Position numbers and translations under genes: made by a program. Positions 1 to 12,153 of a stretch of DNA of 64,000 nucleotides are shown in pieces; position 1 is the stretch's first letter, and the number at the start of each line of letters is the position of its first letter. The stretch covers positions 435,001 to 499,000 of the forward strand of contig JAFCIZ010000003.1 of assembly GCA_017871115.1 (NCBI GenBank), in the 5' to 3' direction. The notes under the pieces were generated by a model. It was given only the letters and a program-made list of their open reading frames with translations. It did not search any database and had not been told where the DNA came from. The stretch comes from Cunninghamella blakesleeana (Eukaryota > Mucoromycota > Mucoromycetes > Mucorales > Cunninghamellaceae).

Positions 1-534
1 GTGTTTTCTCGATATGCACAAGCCATCTTAGACCAAGTGGAACAACGATCCAAAGAAAGTACGTTAGATCCAAAGACAAACGGTAAAGAAGTATGGCAAT
101 TATATAGTCAGGCATCCGATGTATATCAAAAGGCATTAAAATTAGAACCTAAAAGTTTATCCATTTTGAATAAAGCTGGGGATATTAGTATGGCAAGGGC
201 TCAATTACCTTTACCCGTTGCTGAACGTAATCAACTTCAATTATTAAAAAATGCACAATTTTACTTTAAACAAGCTGTTGAAGCAGATAATCAAGTATTA
301 ACCAGTGGATGGGTCGGTTGGGCATATGCTACATGGGCATTGGAAGAATGGCAAGATGTAGATGGAAAAGAGCAAGATGCAAAAAAGATCTTCCAAAATT
401 GGTTAAAACGAGGTGGTGATGAAGATATCTTCCAAAGATTGGCTGACGATAATGATACAATTGATGGTGGATTTGTTGAATGGGTGGGTGTAAATTTTTT
501 TGGAGCCAACCCTGATGATGATGAAAGTGAATAA
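1..534 (+). CDS. 3' end of a TPR-like helical protein (possible Ett1 relative), 5' partial
   Basis: The frame is open from the first base and ends at TAA 532-534, so about 177 C-terminal residues are visible and the start lies upstream of the window. The first codon is GTG and need not be a start. The visible part is alpha-helical: one TPR-like unit (SDVYQKALKLEPKSLSILNK), then helices rich in Trp and Ala (GWVGWAYATWALEEW), an IFQNWLKRGG segment and an acidic tail ending DDDESE. The size, single TPR-like unit and acidic end resemble fungal Ett1 (enhancer of translation termination, nuclear), but I cannot confirm this from the C-terminus alone. Any TPR-like protein remains possible. Confidence 0.7.
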   Translation: MFSRYAQAILDQVEQRSKESTLDPKTNGKEVWQLYSQASDVYQKALKLEPKSLSILNKAGDISMARAQLPLPVAERNQLQLLKNAQFYFKQAVEADNQVLTSGWVGWAYATWALEEWQDVDGKEQDAKKIFQNWLKRGGDEDIFQRLADDNDTIDGGFVEWVGVNFFGANPDDDESE

Positions 535-1035
535 AAAAATAAAAAATATTTTTATATCTATTTATTTGTACAATATATTATATATATTAAAAAAATGGAA
601 TATATAAATAAAAAAGACATCAGAGTTTGCTATAGATTGAATAATCATTATTGATTATTATTACTTTAAAAATAATCACAGGATCAGTAAAAAATCACAT
701 AGTAAAAATAAAGGGTGAAATCATTTTTTGAGAAATTAGGCGTGTAATGAGATAATATATGATTGTATATAAGCAAAGAATAGATAAAAATAATAAAAAT
801 AATAAAATGGTTTATTAGGAAAGCATACCATACATAAAAAAAAAAAAGAAAAAGACCTTTACATATTTGCAATAAAAAAACGTCTAGTTGGAAGTCTTTA
901 TATTATATCGTTATATATGGCATTTATTGCTATATATTTTTAAAATTAATTTTTTAATATACACAACAAATTGATACAAAAACTGTAAATTTGATAACTA
1001 TATTAATATATATAAATTAATAAATTGTTATTAAA
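535..1035. other. Intergenic AT-rich spacer between convergent genes
   Basis: About 500 bp between the TPR-like gene (+) and the eEF2-like gene (-). Very AT-rich with short A runs; it should hold both 3' UTRs and polyadenylation signals. I see no coding pattern or structured RNA. Confidence 0.7.
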
Positions 1036-1868
1036 TTAGAGTTTGTCAAGAAAATCTTCTATTTTAGGAACATCTTTCGAAAGACCTTTTCGCTGACGAA
1101 GTCCACAAACAATGTCATAGGCTATTTGACATGATAATAATAATAAAAAAACCATTAATAATTTGTATTTTATTTTTATTGCTCTATTATTTTTATTTTT
1201 TATTTTTTATTTTTTATTTTTTATTTTTTAAACATGTGTATTTATACCTGTATTTCCAGATTCTAGAGGATTTCCGTCAAGTGTAGCCCAATGATCAAAT
1301 ACCAATTGAAAACTAGCTTGGCCAGCAGTCGCCGCATAAAGCTCCTTCTCTAACCCAAATGATTCACTAACAGGTATATAAGCTTTAACATTGATCATCC
1401 TTGATATAGCAAAGCGATTTTTATTAACATACTTTTCTTCTGAAAGTAAAACACCACGATGTTGATGAAGCAGAGAATAAATGGTAATAAGAACATGCTT
1501 GGGACAATGTATTTCAGCAAGATAAATAGGTTCCTGAAGAGCTGGTTGGGCAGCTAATATAGAAGCATACATTACACGACGACATGCAGGGATGATTTGT
1601 CCTCCACCGCGATGGATAGCATCTCCAAAAATTACAACATCTAAAATATTGAATCGACAGCCACGTAGATTTTCTTCAGATAAAGGTCCTTCTTTAGTTG
1701 CCCAATTGAACCCCGAGAGGATTGAATTTTTTATTATGTTTAGATAACATACACCTTTTGTTTCATTAACCAACTAAATTATTATCAATTCATATAAGAA
1801 AAATGTAAAAAGTTAGATCGACTATTATTAGTTATTTATTTACTTATGTATCTATTAATATATATATA

Positions 1869-1921
<53 letters not shown>

Positions 1922-4349
1922 TACCATATTAGCACCATTATAATCAGGACCAAAACACCAAACGTTTTTAGCTTCTAAACTATTCCAATTATACTGATCA
2001 CTTAATTTCTGAGTATATTGTTTCGCATCATCACCAGGGCAAATGATATTCTTTTCAATAGCTTTAATCAAATCTTCATCCAAGGGTGAAGCACGCATAA
2101 AAATCGTGTTTCGTTTATTTGGCGATTTTGCTAAGCAAGTGATAGATGAAGGCTGAGTTATAGTTTCACGATAAAATACCCATGGTTGCTCCTTCTCTAC
2201 TTTTTTGAGAGGCACTTTAGCAATATTTTTTTCCAAAACCTTAAAGCTAGTTTCCAAATGAAGTTTTCCGTTGGCAGTAATTATATGTTCCCCTGTATAA
2301 TTCGTATAAGCATCTAAACAGGATGATGGATCTGTAAGTGAGAGCTGTTTTAGTCCTTCTATCAGTTTTGGTAGGTCGGTAGGATATTTTACATCAACTG
2401 CCATTTGAACTATAGGTGCAATAGAGATCGTCATTGGCCTTTTTATTGGGTAAATTTTTTCCAATGATGATATAGATTCAGATTCTAACGTGGTGATTGT
2501 ACCTGATTTCATATTAAATGGATCTTTACAAACAAGACATATGATATTACCTGCTGAACAATCATTTTCTGTAGCCGTTATGTATTTGCCTCTAATAACA
2601 AATGTTTCTTGAATTGTAGTTTTCAATCTATCTGAGTTGAATTTTTTTGCATCATTTGGTTGATAGGTTGAGTCAAACATAAGAACAGGAAGACCACTAC
2701 GAACAGTACCGGAAAAGACACGGCCAAAAGCATAAAATTGACCACTATATTTTGAGAATGTAAATGGAACTACTTTTGACACATACACCATCAATGGACC
2801 TTGGGGATTACATTGTTTCATACCACGTACATAATCATCATCCATAGGGCCATAGTATAAATGAGGAACACGATAAACTTGAGCTGTTTCAGGTGATGGT
2901 AATTGAATACAAATCATTTCTAAGAGATTTTTATCACATGGCAAAAATTTCTTCATAACCACTTTAAGTAAATTTTTACCTTCCAGTCCTTCTATTTCGT
3001 TGGGAGTGAATTGAATGTTTACTTTGGAAAAGTAATTGCATAATTTTTCTTTATCCTTTGGTGAATTGAAAACACAGGAAAATATTCTATAGATGGGGTC
3101 CAATACGAATAGATTAAATGCACGTTTCGATATTTTCTCATCCTTATCTGTACTTTGTTTCGATGACCATTTTTTTGTTTCTATGTTAAAATAATGGTCA
3201 CCCCATAATTTTTGTAGCATCTTTTCTTCATTTACACCAAATTTCTTTGAATAGATTGTAGCAAATTGTTGTAAAGTAAATCCCCATCCATTCAATCCAT
3301 TTGTAAATGCTACTGTATTTTTATTAGGATAGACTTTTACATTTTCAAGATTTTCACCCGCATGGGTTGATATGATTTTATTGATTGATTCGATTATTTG
3401 CAAGAAGGACTATAAATATGAAAAAAAAAAGAAAAAAAGAAAAAAAATGAATATTTATTTATTTTATTTTATAATATTAATTTAGTAATTTTTCTTTTCA
3501 TACAGTATATAATTCTTCTTGCCCAAGTTGATATTCCAATAATGCACGATCTATTTTATTAATAATAAGTAGTGGTTTAACGTAGTCATTTAAAGCTTGA
3601 CGTAATACATTTTCCGTTTGAAGACAAACTCCATCCATACAATCTACAACAACCAAAGCACCATCTGATAAACGAAGAGAAGCCGTTACTTCTGAAGAAA
3701 AGTCAGTATGTCCAGGAGTATCCATTAAATTAATTAAAAACCCAGTACTTTCCATTTGCTGATCTTTTTTCATTTCATACGTGATACCACTGTTATTTTT
3801 ACTATTATCAAGACAATGATTCTTTTCTTTTTCATTATCATCATCACCATTACTATCAATATTACCACCATTGTCGTCACGATCATCATTATCTCCATTG
3901 TCATCTTTACAACCCACTTTAGCGTTATTCTTTTTATTTTCATTATCTTTGCCCTTGCTTTTATGAATATTGTCATTAGGAATAGAAAAGTGCATAGATA
4001 CAATCGCTGATTTGAGTGTCATGCTACTACCATCATCACTATTATTATCAAGTTCATATTGACAAGTTTCATCGGATGGTATAATACTATATTTTGCAGC
4101 TAATATATCTTTTAAGGTTGATTTACCATGATTCGTATGTCCAATAATTGATACGTTACGTATGTTGGTAGCGTGGTTCTATAAAAAAGGAAGTTGACGC
4201 CAATATAAATATATAGGTCTTTTCTTTATATAATATAATATTGCCTATACGATAGAACGTATAACTTTTTTTATTTCTCTTATTATTATTATTATTATTA
4301 CTGTATCTATTTATTTATTTTTTACCATTAAATCGCGCACTTCTTCCAT
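1036..4349 (-). CDS. Divergent eukaryotic elongation factor 2 (eEF2) paralogue
   Basis: eEF2 is the GTPase that moves the ribosome one codon along. I read five exons: 4349..4326, 4178..3504, 3409..1925, 1773..1248 and 1121..1036, joining in frame to about 931 residues against about 842 for normal eEF2. The G domain has P-loop GHTNHGKST (normally AHVDHGKST), DTPGH and NKID; domain II has FGRVFSG; the C-terminal part has [17 protein letters not shown] with the diphthamide His, and a DFLDKL end like the usual DNYLDKL. Odd points: switch I reads SSMTLKS instead of RGITIKS, keeping the key Thr, and about 50 extra Asp/Asn/Lys-rich residues sit between switch I and DTPGH. The frame is intact, so I call it a divergent paralogue. 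The His and domain order exclude Snu114 and fit EFL1 poorly. Confidence 0.88.
1877..1919. repeat. A43 homopolymer inside the eEF2-like intron
   Basis: Forty-three consecutive A on the + strand. On the sense strand this is T43 starting directly after the GTAAG donor of the 151-bp intron 1774..1924. An (AT)n run adjoins it at 1861-1874. Confidence 0.95.
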
Positions 4350-4977
4350 AGAGAGATTCTATTTTAGTAAATACACAGATGAATGCACGAAAGATAAAAT
4401 ATATTAGTATAATGCTATTATTTTTCCCAAAAGCATTTATATTATTTATATAAATTTATAAAATATTCAAATGGACTATGATTCATTGTTATTAAATTTA
4501 AATACTTTTAATAGAAAAGCTTACCACTTTTGATCATGGTTTAAATATAAAAAATATAATTGTAAAAAAAAGAAAAAAAAATTCAATAATTTTTTTTTTA
4601 ATTATTTTCTTTCAGCGCCAGCATTTGCTATAACCATAGCTTATTCATTTTATTACCCATATTAGTTTATTTTTAGATAATTTATAGCTTTTACATATAA
4701 AAGTTTAATGATTTCTATTTTATTGTAAGAATAGAGAGATAAAAAATCAATCCTACTTTTTATATTTTTTAAAAAAATAAGGCTATGTAAAAATTCTATC
4801 TATCTACCGCAGTTGATTTTTATTTAACAATGAAAAAAAAAAAAAAAAAAAAGATATTAAATATTGCCGTAGTTTATTTAACTTTCTATTTTTATAAAAT
4901 AATAAAAAAGGCTTTATATATATATATATTTCGCAACATTTATGACCGCTACTAAATATTAAAAAAAACATGAGTAA

Positions 4978-5112
4978 AAGGTAAAAGGTGATAAATTTAA
5001 TGCTGTAGAAGCAGTAGTTGTGGAAATATTGACAAAAGTGACTGAATTAAAAATTAAATTCTGTAATGGTGGAAATAATATAAAGAGTTTTTTGAACTCT
5101 TCTAATAAATAA
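4978..5112 (+). pseudogene. Short coding-like fragment, unidentified
   Basis: After an interrupted start (ATG, three codons, then a stop in that frame) a neighbouring frame reads about 40 codons with a protein-like mix (GDKFNAVEAVVVEIL, then KIKFCNGGNNIKSF) ending at TAA. It is too short and interrupted to be a gene. It may be a relic exon. I do not recognise the family. Confidence 0.3.
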
Positions 5113-5241
5113 GTAACTTTTTGTTTTTTATGTAGCTGTTTTTTATGATCTACATATCTTTTTATATATATCTTTTAATTCTTTTACGTTTCAATCTCTG
5201 ATAGATTCACTATTTTTAAATTAGAAAAAACACCCAACTAC

Positions 5242-5755
5242 TTATAAAAAAAATGATATAACGTTGTGATCTCTCTTCCAAAGTTCATATCTACATATTG
5301 TCAAGAAGATGATGGAGAATGAAACCTGACTATAATAAACCTTGAACAGCAAAAAATTTAATAACTCAGGCGATTCTGCGTATAGATATAATATAAGTGC
5401 TGTGAGGCGATTAAGGTAAGCTAAGGCATAAACAATATTCTTATCCAACCAGCGATAATAAAAAGTTTTGGGATCGAACGGATAGCTTAATTCTTCGATC
5501 TATGTGGGAAGTTGTGTAAATCACCCATAAAATTCCCTTACAAGCCATTCATATTTCATAATGGATATATGTACGTTCAGTCGTGTGTTAATCATATCTA
5601 TAGTGAATTTTTTAAAAAAACATTTCCAGTAACCATGTTAAAATGCAATATTTTAAGCTGTTTAACATCTTCCATGTTTGCTCCATTCCGAATTAAATCA
5701 AGTTCCAAATCAGTTGTATAAGGAAAGATGTATGGCAAAAAATTAAAACATTGAT
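5242..5755 (-). pseudogene. Decayed coding remnant in two pieces, unidentified
   Basis: Two minus-strand stretches have balanced, protein-like composition unlike the local AT-rich background. The upstream piece (about 5755-5599) contains LELDLIRNGANMEDVKQLK and HFNMVTGN, then a stop. The downstream piece (5500-5242) contains EELSYPFDPKTFYYRWLDKN and LAYLNRLTAL and runs into a hydrophobic end. Stops separate them and I find no convincing splice path joining them. Most likely a dead gene or old transposon coding region; exons of a poorly conserved live gene are possible. The family is not recognised. Confidence 0.4.
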
Positions 5756-6769
5756 AATTATTAAAACTACTTACAACTATGCTTTAAATAAACAAATAAA
5801 TACATACCTTTGCGATAAAAAAGAAAAAAGTTTTAAAAAAGTTCATTTGATAAACCACTTATTGTTTAAATAAATAAAATAAAAAAAGAGGAAAAATCCG
5901 AGTTAAAAAAAAATTAAACAATAAAAATCACAGTTACATTTTTTGTAGACCTATTTTTTTTTCTAATTATTTTTCTTTTTCGTTTAAAATAATTATTAGT
6001 TTTTCAAAAAAAGATATAAGTAAAATATTTTTATTATATATATTTGTATATAATTATTAAATTATATTTAATATAATAGTTTGTATAAAATTGGTTGAAT
6101 GCATACGAATATAAAAATTTATTATTTTAATTTTGAAAGGATGAGTAACAGGAACTAAAATAAAAATACACAACAATTCTTTATATGTATATGAATAAAT
6201 ATGAACCTAAGAAATAAATACCACACATATAGATACTCTTTTTTACGTATATAGGTGCTTTTGTTATATTTTAAAGATATTACATTATATAGAAATTAAA
6301 TAGTAGCAACGCTTCAATGTTTGCATGCGTATGTATACCATTTGCCATTTTCTTTTTATCAAGCACAAATATTCATGTTATACCACTATGTTTATATGAC
6401 TAATAGAATCAAAAGTATTTACAAAATAAAAAAGTACAATAACACAGCATTGAAAGACAAATGTGTTCAATCTATCTAATCAATTTCCAGTCTGTATATA
6501 GTGAAAAAACTAAATATACTGATACGTATTTTTCCCTTTTGGATTTTGTATAAAATTCCAATCATTTTTTATTTTTTAATAATATTGGTTCAATTTTCTT
6601 TTCTTTCTATTTTGTTTTTTTACTATTATCACTGCCCTTAATTTATGGCTATATATTTATTTATTTATTTACTTTTTATTAAAGACCAGCAATTTTTATT
6701 ACTTTGGTGTAATTTTGCATAATCATCCAAAAAAGGAAAATGAGATGTCACTTTAACCTCTTTTAACAA

Positions 6770-8814
6770 CTATTTTTTATTTTTCAATTCATTTTTTAAT
6801 TTTTCTTTTTTTCTTTTAATTTTACATTTTTGACACATACAAGTCCCATCACTCAAATCCGTATCTGAATCTGTTGAGCTAACCACAATTTTTTCTTTTT
6901 TTGTTAATTGATTTGTAGTGGAAGATAAAACAAAAGCTGTTGATGAATCAGAGTTTGATGAACTTGAGGAAGAGGATGAAGTGCTACTACTACTTGAGCT
7001 ATCACTACTACTTGGAGGAATTTGTGGGGTATATTGTAAAGAATCCAATTGATTTGATAAGGTTGCATAAATACTATTAGGATAGGTGGTACCTAATTTT
7101 TTGATTTGTTTTAATAATTTCGCACCTAGTTTTGGTCTAGAATGTCTTGTTGCTAAATAAACATATTCCAAATTACTTGGAGAACAAAAGTTTTGAGTCA
7201 CTGCAATGGTCATATCTATGTAAATAAATTGATAGATAATATATATTCATTCAATAAAATCAACATCATTGTATATATAAATTTCATTACTATATATCAT
7301 TTCTATTTTTTTTTAAAAAAAAAAATTACCTAAATTCATAACGACATGACCCCAACCTCCAGGAACAAAGATAATTTCACCAGGTCGTTGTAATACTTCA
7401 ATCATACCCAGTTTTTCACCCAAAGTCCTAACATCTGTTGTATCATCTCTTTTTTTAAATTTTGGAAAGACTTGACTAAACCAGGAAACACCTTCATGAT
7501 CATATGGTTTCATTGGTGGATCTATTATTTTTTTAGGTGTAGTAGGAGGAAATAATGCCCATCGTTTATGACCTTTTAATAATGCATTCCATGCCGATGT
7601 ACCTAGAGGATCCGTATGTATACTAAAAGATAGATAGATAGATTGATAGATAGATAGATAGATAGATAGTCAATATTATGAATTCGTTAATATTTATGAC
7701 TAATAATTTTTATTTATTTATTTTTAAACTTTACCCAGTACCACTACGAGCAGGACCCATAACTAGCCATCGATAAGGGGGCCTTCTTCTTGAACCAGTC
7801 AATTGAAATAAATCATCATCAAAGTAATGAGGGACTTTATAATCCTCTAGTAAGGAACTGGTTTCATATCGCTGTTTCTTTAAATTGGGTGTTGTATCGT
7901 GATCGTCATTTTCATCTGAAGAAGAAGACTGTTTGCTTTTTTTATTATTACTGCTGTTGGATGATGATGATTTCTTCTTATTATTCTTTCGATCCTTATA
8001 AAATCCACTATCAAAAATATACATGGGAGAATCATCCTTGGCTGCTCCTTGTTGACAATAATATAAAAAATGTTTCATTTTCATATATACATTATTTCCA
8101 TCATCATCTTCGCCTACTTTATATAAATCTTTGCCATACCGTTCTAAAAAATACTATAGTATGTATATATATATATATATATATCATGATGAATATAACT
8201 ATGATTCACTTTTTATCATTACTACTATTATTGTATTTATTTATTTTTTTACTATATTCTCTTTTTCTATTTCTTTTATTTTATTTATTTTATTTACCTT
8301 TTCAGTCCAACATTCATTGGCTCGCCAATCATCCATTCCATGTGTAATAACAACAGGTATATTTGGTTTTTCATATTTATCAATAAATTCTTGTTTAGAC
8401 ACTTTACGATAATCAATACGATCAACAGTATCAACATAAGGGTCAATCCAAAAGTCTTGATTTGCAAAGTTCCATTTATTCCAATCAAATAAATCCAATT
8501 CTATTAATAACAGTAATAGTAGTAATATTAAAGAAAGAAAAAAAAAAAAGTGGATTAAAAAAAGAGAAAGAGAAAAAGATTAATATTATATATAAAATAG
8601 TACTGTTATTATTATTTTTGTTTACTTTATACATATACATATATACATATATATATATATTGACATATTCTAACCAAAACAATTAATTCTAACCTTCTCT
8701 TGATTTTAATTTTGCTTTATTGATTTTTCTTTCATATCGATTGGATTTTCTTTCTTTAAAACTTTTTTCTATTTCACGTTGACGTTTCTTTTCATTAACA
8801 ATCGTAGAGACCAT
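6770..8814 (-). CDS. JMJD6-like JmjC-domain 2-oxoglutarate oxygenase
   Basis: JMJD6 proteins are nuclear Fe(II)/2-oxoglutarate enzymes that hydroxylate lysines in splicing factors; arginine demethylation has also been reported. Five exons join in frame: 8814..8694, 8500..8298, 8153.., then pieces ending near 7330 and 7213..6770. A basic N-terminus leads into DLFDWNKW and a JmjC core: [53 protein letters not shown] (Fe ligands in HTD) and the third ligand in PGGWGHVVMNL. Each block matches animal JMJD6. The C-terminus has a poly-Ser run, a feature also known in human JMJD6. An Asn/Ser/Lys insertion sits before [8 protein letters not shown]. A GATA microsatellite lies in the third intron. Dikarya generally lack this gene. 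Confidence 0.92.
7627..7670. repeat. GATA tetranucleotide microsatellite in an intron
   Basis: About ten GATA units with one TTGA interruption, inside the third intron of the JMJD6-like gene. Confidence 0.9.
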
Positions 8815-8992
8815 TATATAGATATAGATATAGGTATATATATATATATGTAATGGGGTTAAAAATGAAAAAGAAAAAGAAAAAAAATAGAAATTGGAGA
8901 AAACGAAAAAAAGAAGATAGAAAAACAGAATTTGAATTTTTTAAAAAAAAAATTTTATTTAAAAAAGTCTGTGTTTAAATTATTATCTATAT

Positions 8993-9796
8993 TTAGAACT
9001 TTGATCGAGCAGGATTAAGTGGTACAATTACTTTACCCTTATTTTTACCACTTTGTAAATATTCTACACCCTTTACAGCATCAGCAATATCGCCATTGCC
9101 AATCATGTCCATTTCAACATGCAATTTCTTTTCAGATAATAATTGAATCAACTTGGCTAAATGTTGAGGGAAATCTTTAGTATAATCATTTAAGAAAAAG
9201 CCGACGACGGATCGTGATTTACCAAGTAATTTTTGGGTATTCAAGTTGTTTCCTTGGAGACCTGATGCTTTAGAATAAGTAGATACCATACCAATAACAA
9301 TTAATCTACCTCTTGTTGCAAGGCTATATTAAAAAATAATAATAATTGTATGTATTAGAACAAATAAACGATAATTAATATTTTTATTTTTATGAATGGG
9401 CTTACCTGTTTAAACAAATATCAAAGAACTCACCACCTACACTTTCATAAACGATATCTACACCTTTAGGGTATTCATCCTTTAATACTTTTTTAAAATC
9501 TTCTTTTTTATAATTAATAACGCGATCACATCCAAGCTTTTTCAACATATCTACTTTATCATCACTATTAAATAAAATAATTAATATAGATACAGTCGGT
9601 AAAGAACCAATTCTTTTTTATTCTGCTTTTCTTTCTTTTTTTATTATTATTTTTACCTTGAACAAGTACCAATGACATGGTTACCGGCTAACTTGGCAAG
9701 TTGAACAGCAAGTTGACTAATTTATTACAATAAAATATATTCAATTAAAAAGGAGATAAGAAAAAATAGGACATGTATCATCCATTTATTTATATT

Positions 9797-9827
<31 letters not shown>

Positions 9828-9865
9828 TATATTTATTATTTTACCCAGTTCCACCTGATGCAGCC

Positions 9866-9897
<32 letters not shown>

Positions 9898-10446
9898 TGA
9901 ATATGTACTTTCTTTATAGATAGATAGATTTATACTTTTTTATCTCTTACCGTGACAAGAACAGTTTCACCAGATTTTAACTGACCGCTTTCTTTTAATG
10001 AAATAGAGGCTGTTAATCCAGATACTAAAAGGCCAAGATATTCAGGTTTAGGACTCTAATAACAATAGTAATCATAATGATGGTGAATAACCTTTATTGA
10101 ATAAATATATTTATAGATGTACGATTCACTTACGGGAATAGGAATAAGAGCTTGAATATTAACAATAACATATTCTGAGAAAGCACCATATTGACTTTAA
10201 AAAAAAAATTATAACAAATGGATCAATTCATTAGCTTTAGATTCCATTTATCATTTTCATTGTTATTCGCATCATTAATAATTATTCTTACGAGAAAATA
10301 CCAAAGGTACCAATCTTTTCTTTGGGTACAGAAGAACCAACATCAACAACAGTACCTAAACCTTCGAAACCAACATCAAATGGTCTTGAATAAAAAATAC
10401 AATAAAATAAAATAGATGTATAAATAAATATATAGTTTGAGTAAAA

Positions 10447-10482
<36 letters not shown>

Positions 10483-10710
10483 CTATTCATATCTATATAA
10501 GCTTTACGGTTTCATTCCAGGAATATAAGCACCATTAGTATAGTTTACATCGGAAGCGTTAATACCAACATAAGATACTTTAAGAATTACTTGATGAGGT
10601 TTTAACTTGTTTTTTAAATCTTGATAGTTTACAGTAACAACATGGGTAACCTTGCTAAAGTTATTACCAATAGTATGAGCTTGAAGCTTTCTGAAAGTTT
10701 GGACAGACAT
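8993..10710 (-). CDS. Medium-chain reductase, ZADH2/PTGR3-like quinone oxidoreductase
   Basis: NADPH-dependent member of the zinc-less MDR family that reduces activated double bonds of enones or quinones. At least seven exons give about 340 residues from ATG 10710. The start [10 protein letters not shown] leads into the GroES-like fold ([16 protein letters not shown]), then [12 protein letters not shown], the SGLTASISL segment, AASGGTG as dinucleotide-binding loop, [11 protein letters not shown], and the family block [10 protein letters not shown]. The tail is [14 protein letters not shown], close to a peroxisomal PTS1 (SKL-type, here SKF); peroxisomal targeting is a guess. The loop AASGGTG is encoded by a separate 20-nt exon (9845..9864). 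ZADH2/PTGR3 is the nearest named group; the physiological substrate cannot be told from sequence. Confidence 0.88.
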
Positions 10711-12153
10711 AGTTTATAGAAAGAAAATAAAGTAAAGAAAGAAAAAAATTGAAAAAATTTGCTTGATTTTTAAAATTAAAAAATAAAGTCCGCCTATTTT
10801 CTGTTTGTAATCAAGATTTACGTGTATTTTTTTCCTTTTTTGAAAACAATAGTTAAAAAATAGGTAGCTTTTATGTACATAGATTTATTAGAATTATTGT
10901 TATTTGAACAAGTTTTTCTAAAATAAATAAATCAAAAGCATATAACTGTTAAAATGATAATAATAATCAAGGTTTAAAATAATCATGGAAATTCTTTATT
11001 AAGAAAAAAAGGGTTGAAACGATCTACAATATATGTATATATATAATACGGCAGCAATTAACCGAAATCCGACTATTTATTCTTAATTTTCAATATAAAA
11101 AAAAAAAAGCTGCCAAACTTTGCTGTAACGATTATATATTATTTATTTTTATTGATTAATTAGTAAATAAATTACATCAATATAAGGATTTGATGAAAAG
11201 GTTGTTCTTTTATATATATAGTTCTTTGGTTTTTTAATTATTTTTCTCGTTGATTCTTTTCTTTTTCTTTTTGGTCACATCGTTAAAAACGTATTAGAAA
11301 ATATAAAAATTGCCTCATCCAGAATAATTACAAAGCCAAGTAAATAAGCTAATTTTATTAATTTAAAAAATAAAAAAATAAAATTATGTAAATTGGATTA
11401 TGACACTACAATACACACACATATATATATACATACTTACACACATACACATACATATTTATATATATATATATATGTAAATGTAAATGTAAATGTAAAA
11501 AAGCAGTAAAATTTGCTATGAAAGGTAAAACCTTCAGTATAGAAAATAAAGCTAGCTTGATAAATGTGAAAATGCAACTTTTTATAAAAAAAATTTAAAC
11601 AGTTCCACTCTATTTTTTTTAATAACTTTATTTTTTTTATTTTATTCAAGGTACTGCTACATAGTTAGGTGATGGAAAGTTTATTAAAAAATAAAAAGGT
11701 TGGTGATTGAATTTCCTTTTATGGGCTCTCTAAAAAACTGCCATATATAGTGTGTTCGTACTAAAACTTTATTTTATAAAGTATTAAGTTAAAAAGTCAT
11801 AATAAGAAATGAAAGGAAATGAAAAAACGTTGAATAAAAAAAGTAATAGAAAGAAAAAAAGCGCGCTTATATATCCCGTACGTATAAATAAATCAAGTTT
11901 GATGGATGATTTTTTTTTTTTTTTTGTTTTGTTTCACTCCTCTTCCCCCCCCCTTTTTTTTTATTATTTATTTTTATTATATTATTATTCATTTTTTATA
12001 ATGATTTAAAATATTTTATTATATTTTATTAAATAGCATATATATATATATATATATAAATAAAAAGAAAAAGATTAAATAAAACAATAAATAAGCTATT
12101 ACATATATATATATATAATTAAAAAAAAAAAAGAAAGAAAATGGATAAATGAA
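10711..12153. other. Intergenic AT-rich region
   Basis: About 1.4 kb holding the ZADH2-like promoter on the left (A/G-rich on +, so pyrimidine-rich on the sense strand, 10718-10760) and the 3' side of the coiled-coil gene on the right. A microsatellite patch at 11400-11500 has (CA)n, (TA)n and four TGTAAA units. Short ORFs here are compositional noise. Confidence 0.6.

Larger units (their letters stand above)
4350..6769. other. Gene-poor AT-rich region with decayed coding fragments
   Basis: About 2.4 kb between the eEF2-like start and the JMJD6-like stop. It contains poly-A/T runs, short (TA)n stretches and two coding-like fragments listed separately (4978-5112 and 5242-5755). No intact gene is seen; the left edge should hold the eEF2-like promoter and the right edge the JMJD6-like 3' UTR. 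Confidence 0.6.

Noticed and set aside
1844..1924. Poly-Phe extension of the eEF2-like exon
   Set aside because: It is read-through into the intron T-tract; the GTAAG donor at 1924-1920 ends the exon.
3756..4010. Plus-strand hydrophobic ORF, Ile/Thr-rich
   Set aside because: Antisense of the acidic Asp/Asn insertion of the eEF2-like gene (GAT/AAT codons read as ATC/ATT).
1036..4349. Snu114 or EFL1 as identity of the GTPase gene
   Set aside because: Snu114 lacks the His in its LYRGGGQ motif, and EFL1 lacks this tip; DAIHRGGGQ and the DFLDKL end fit eEF2.
7790..8412. Two plus-strand ORFs of 185 and 93 codons over the JMJD6-like gene
   Set aside because: They overlap conserved minus-strand exons and (TA)n; products are Ile/Tyr/Leu noise.
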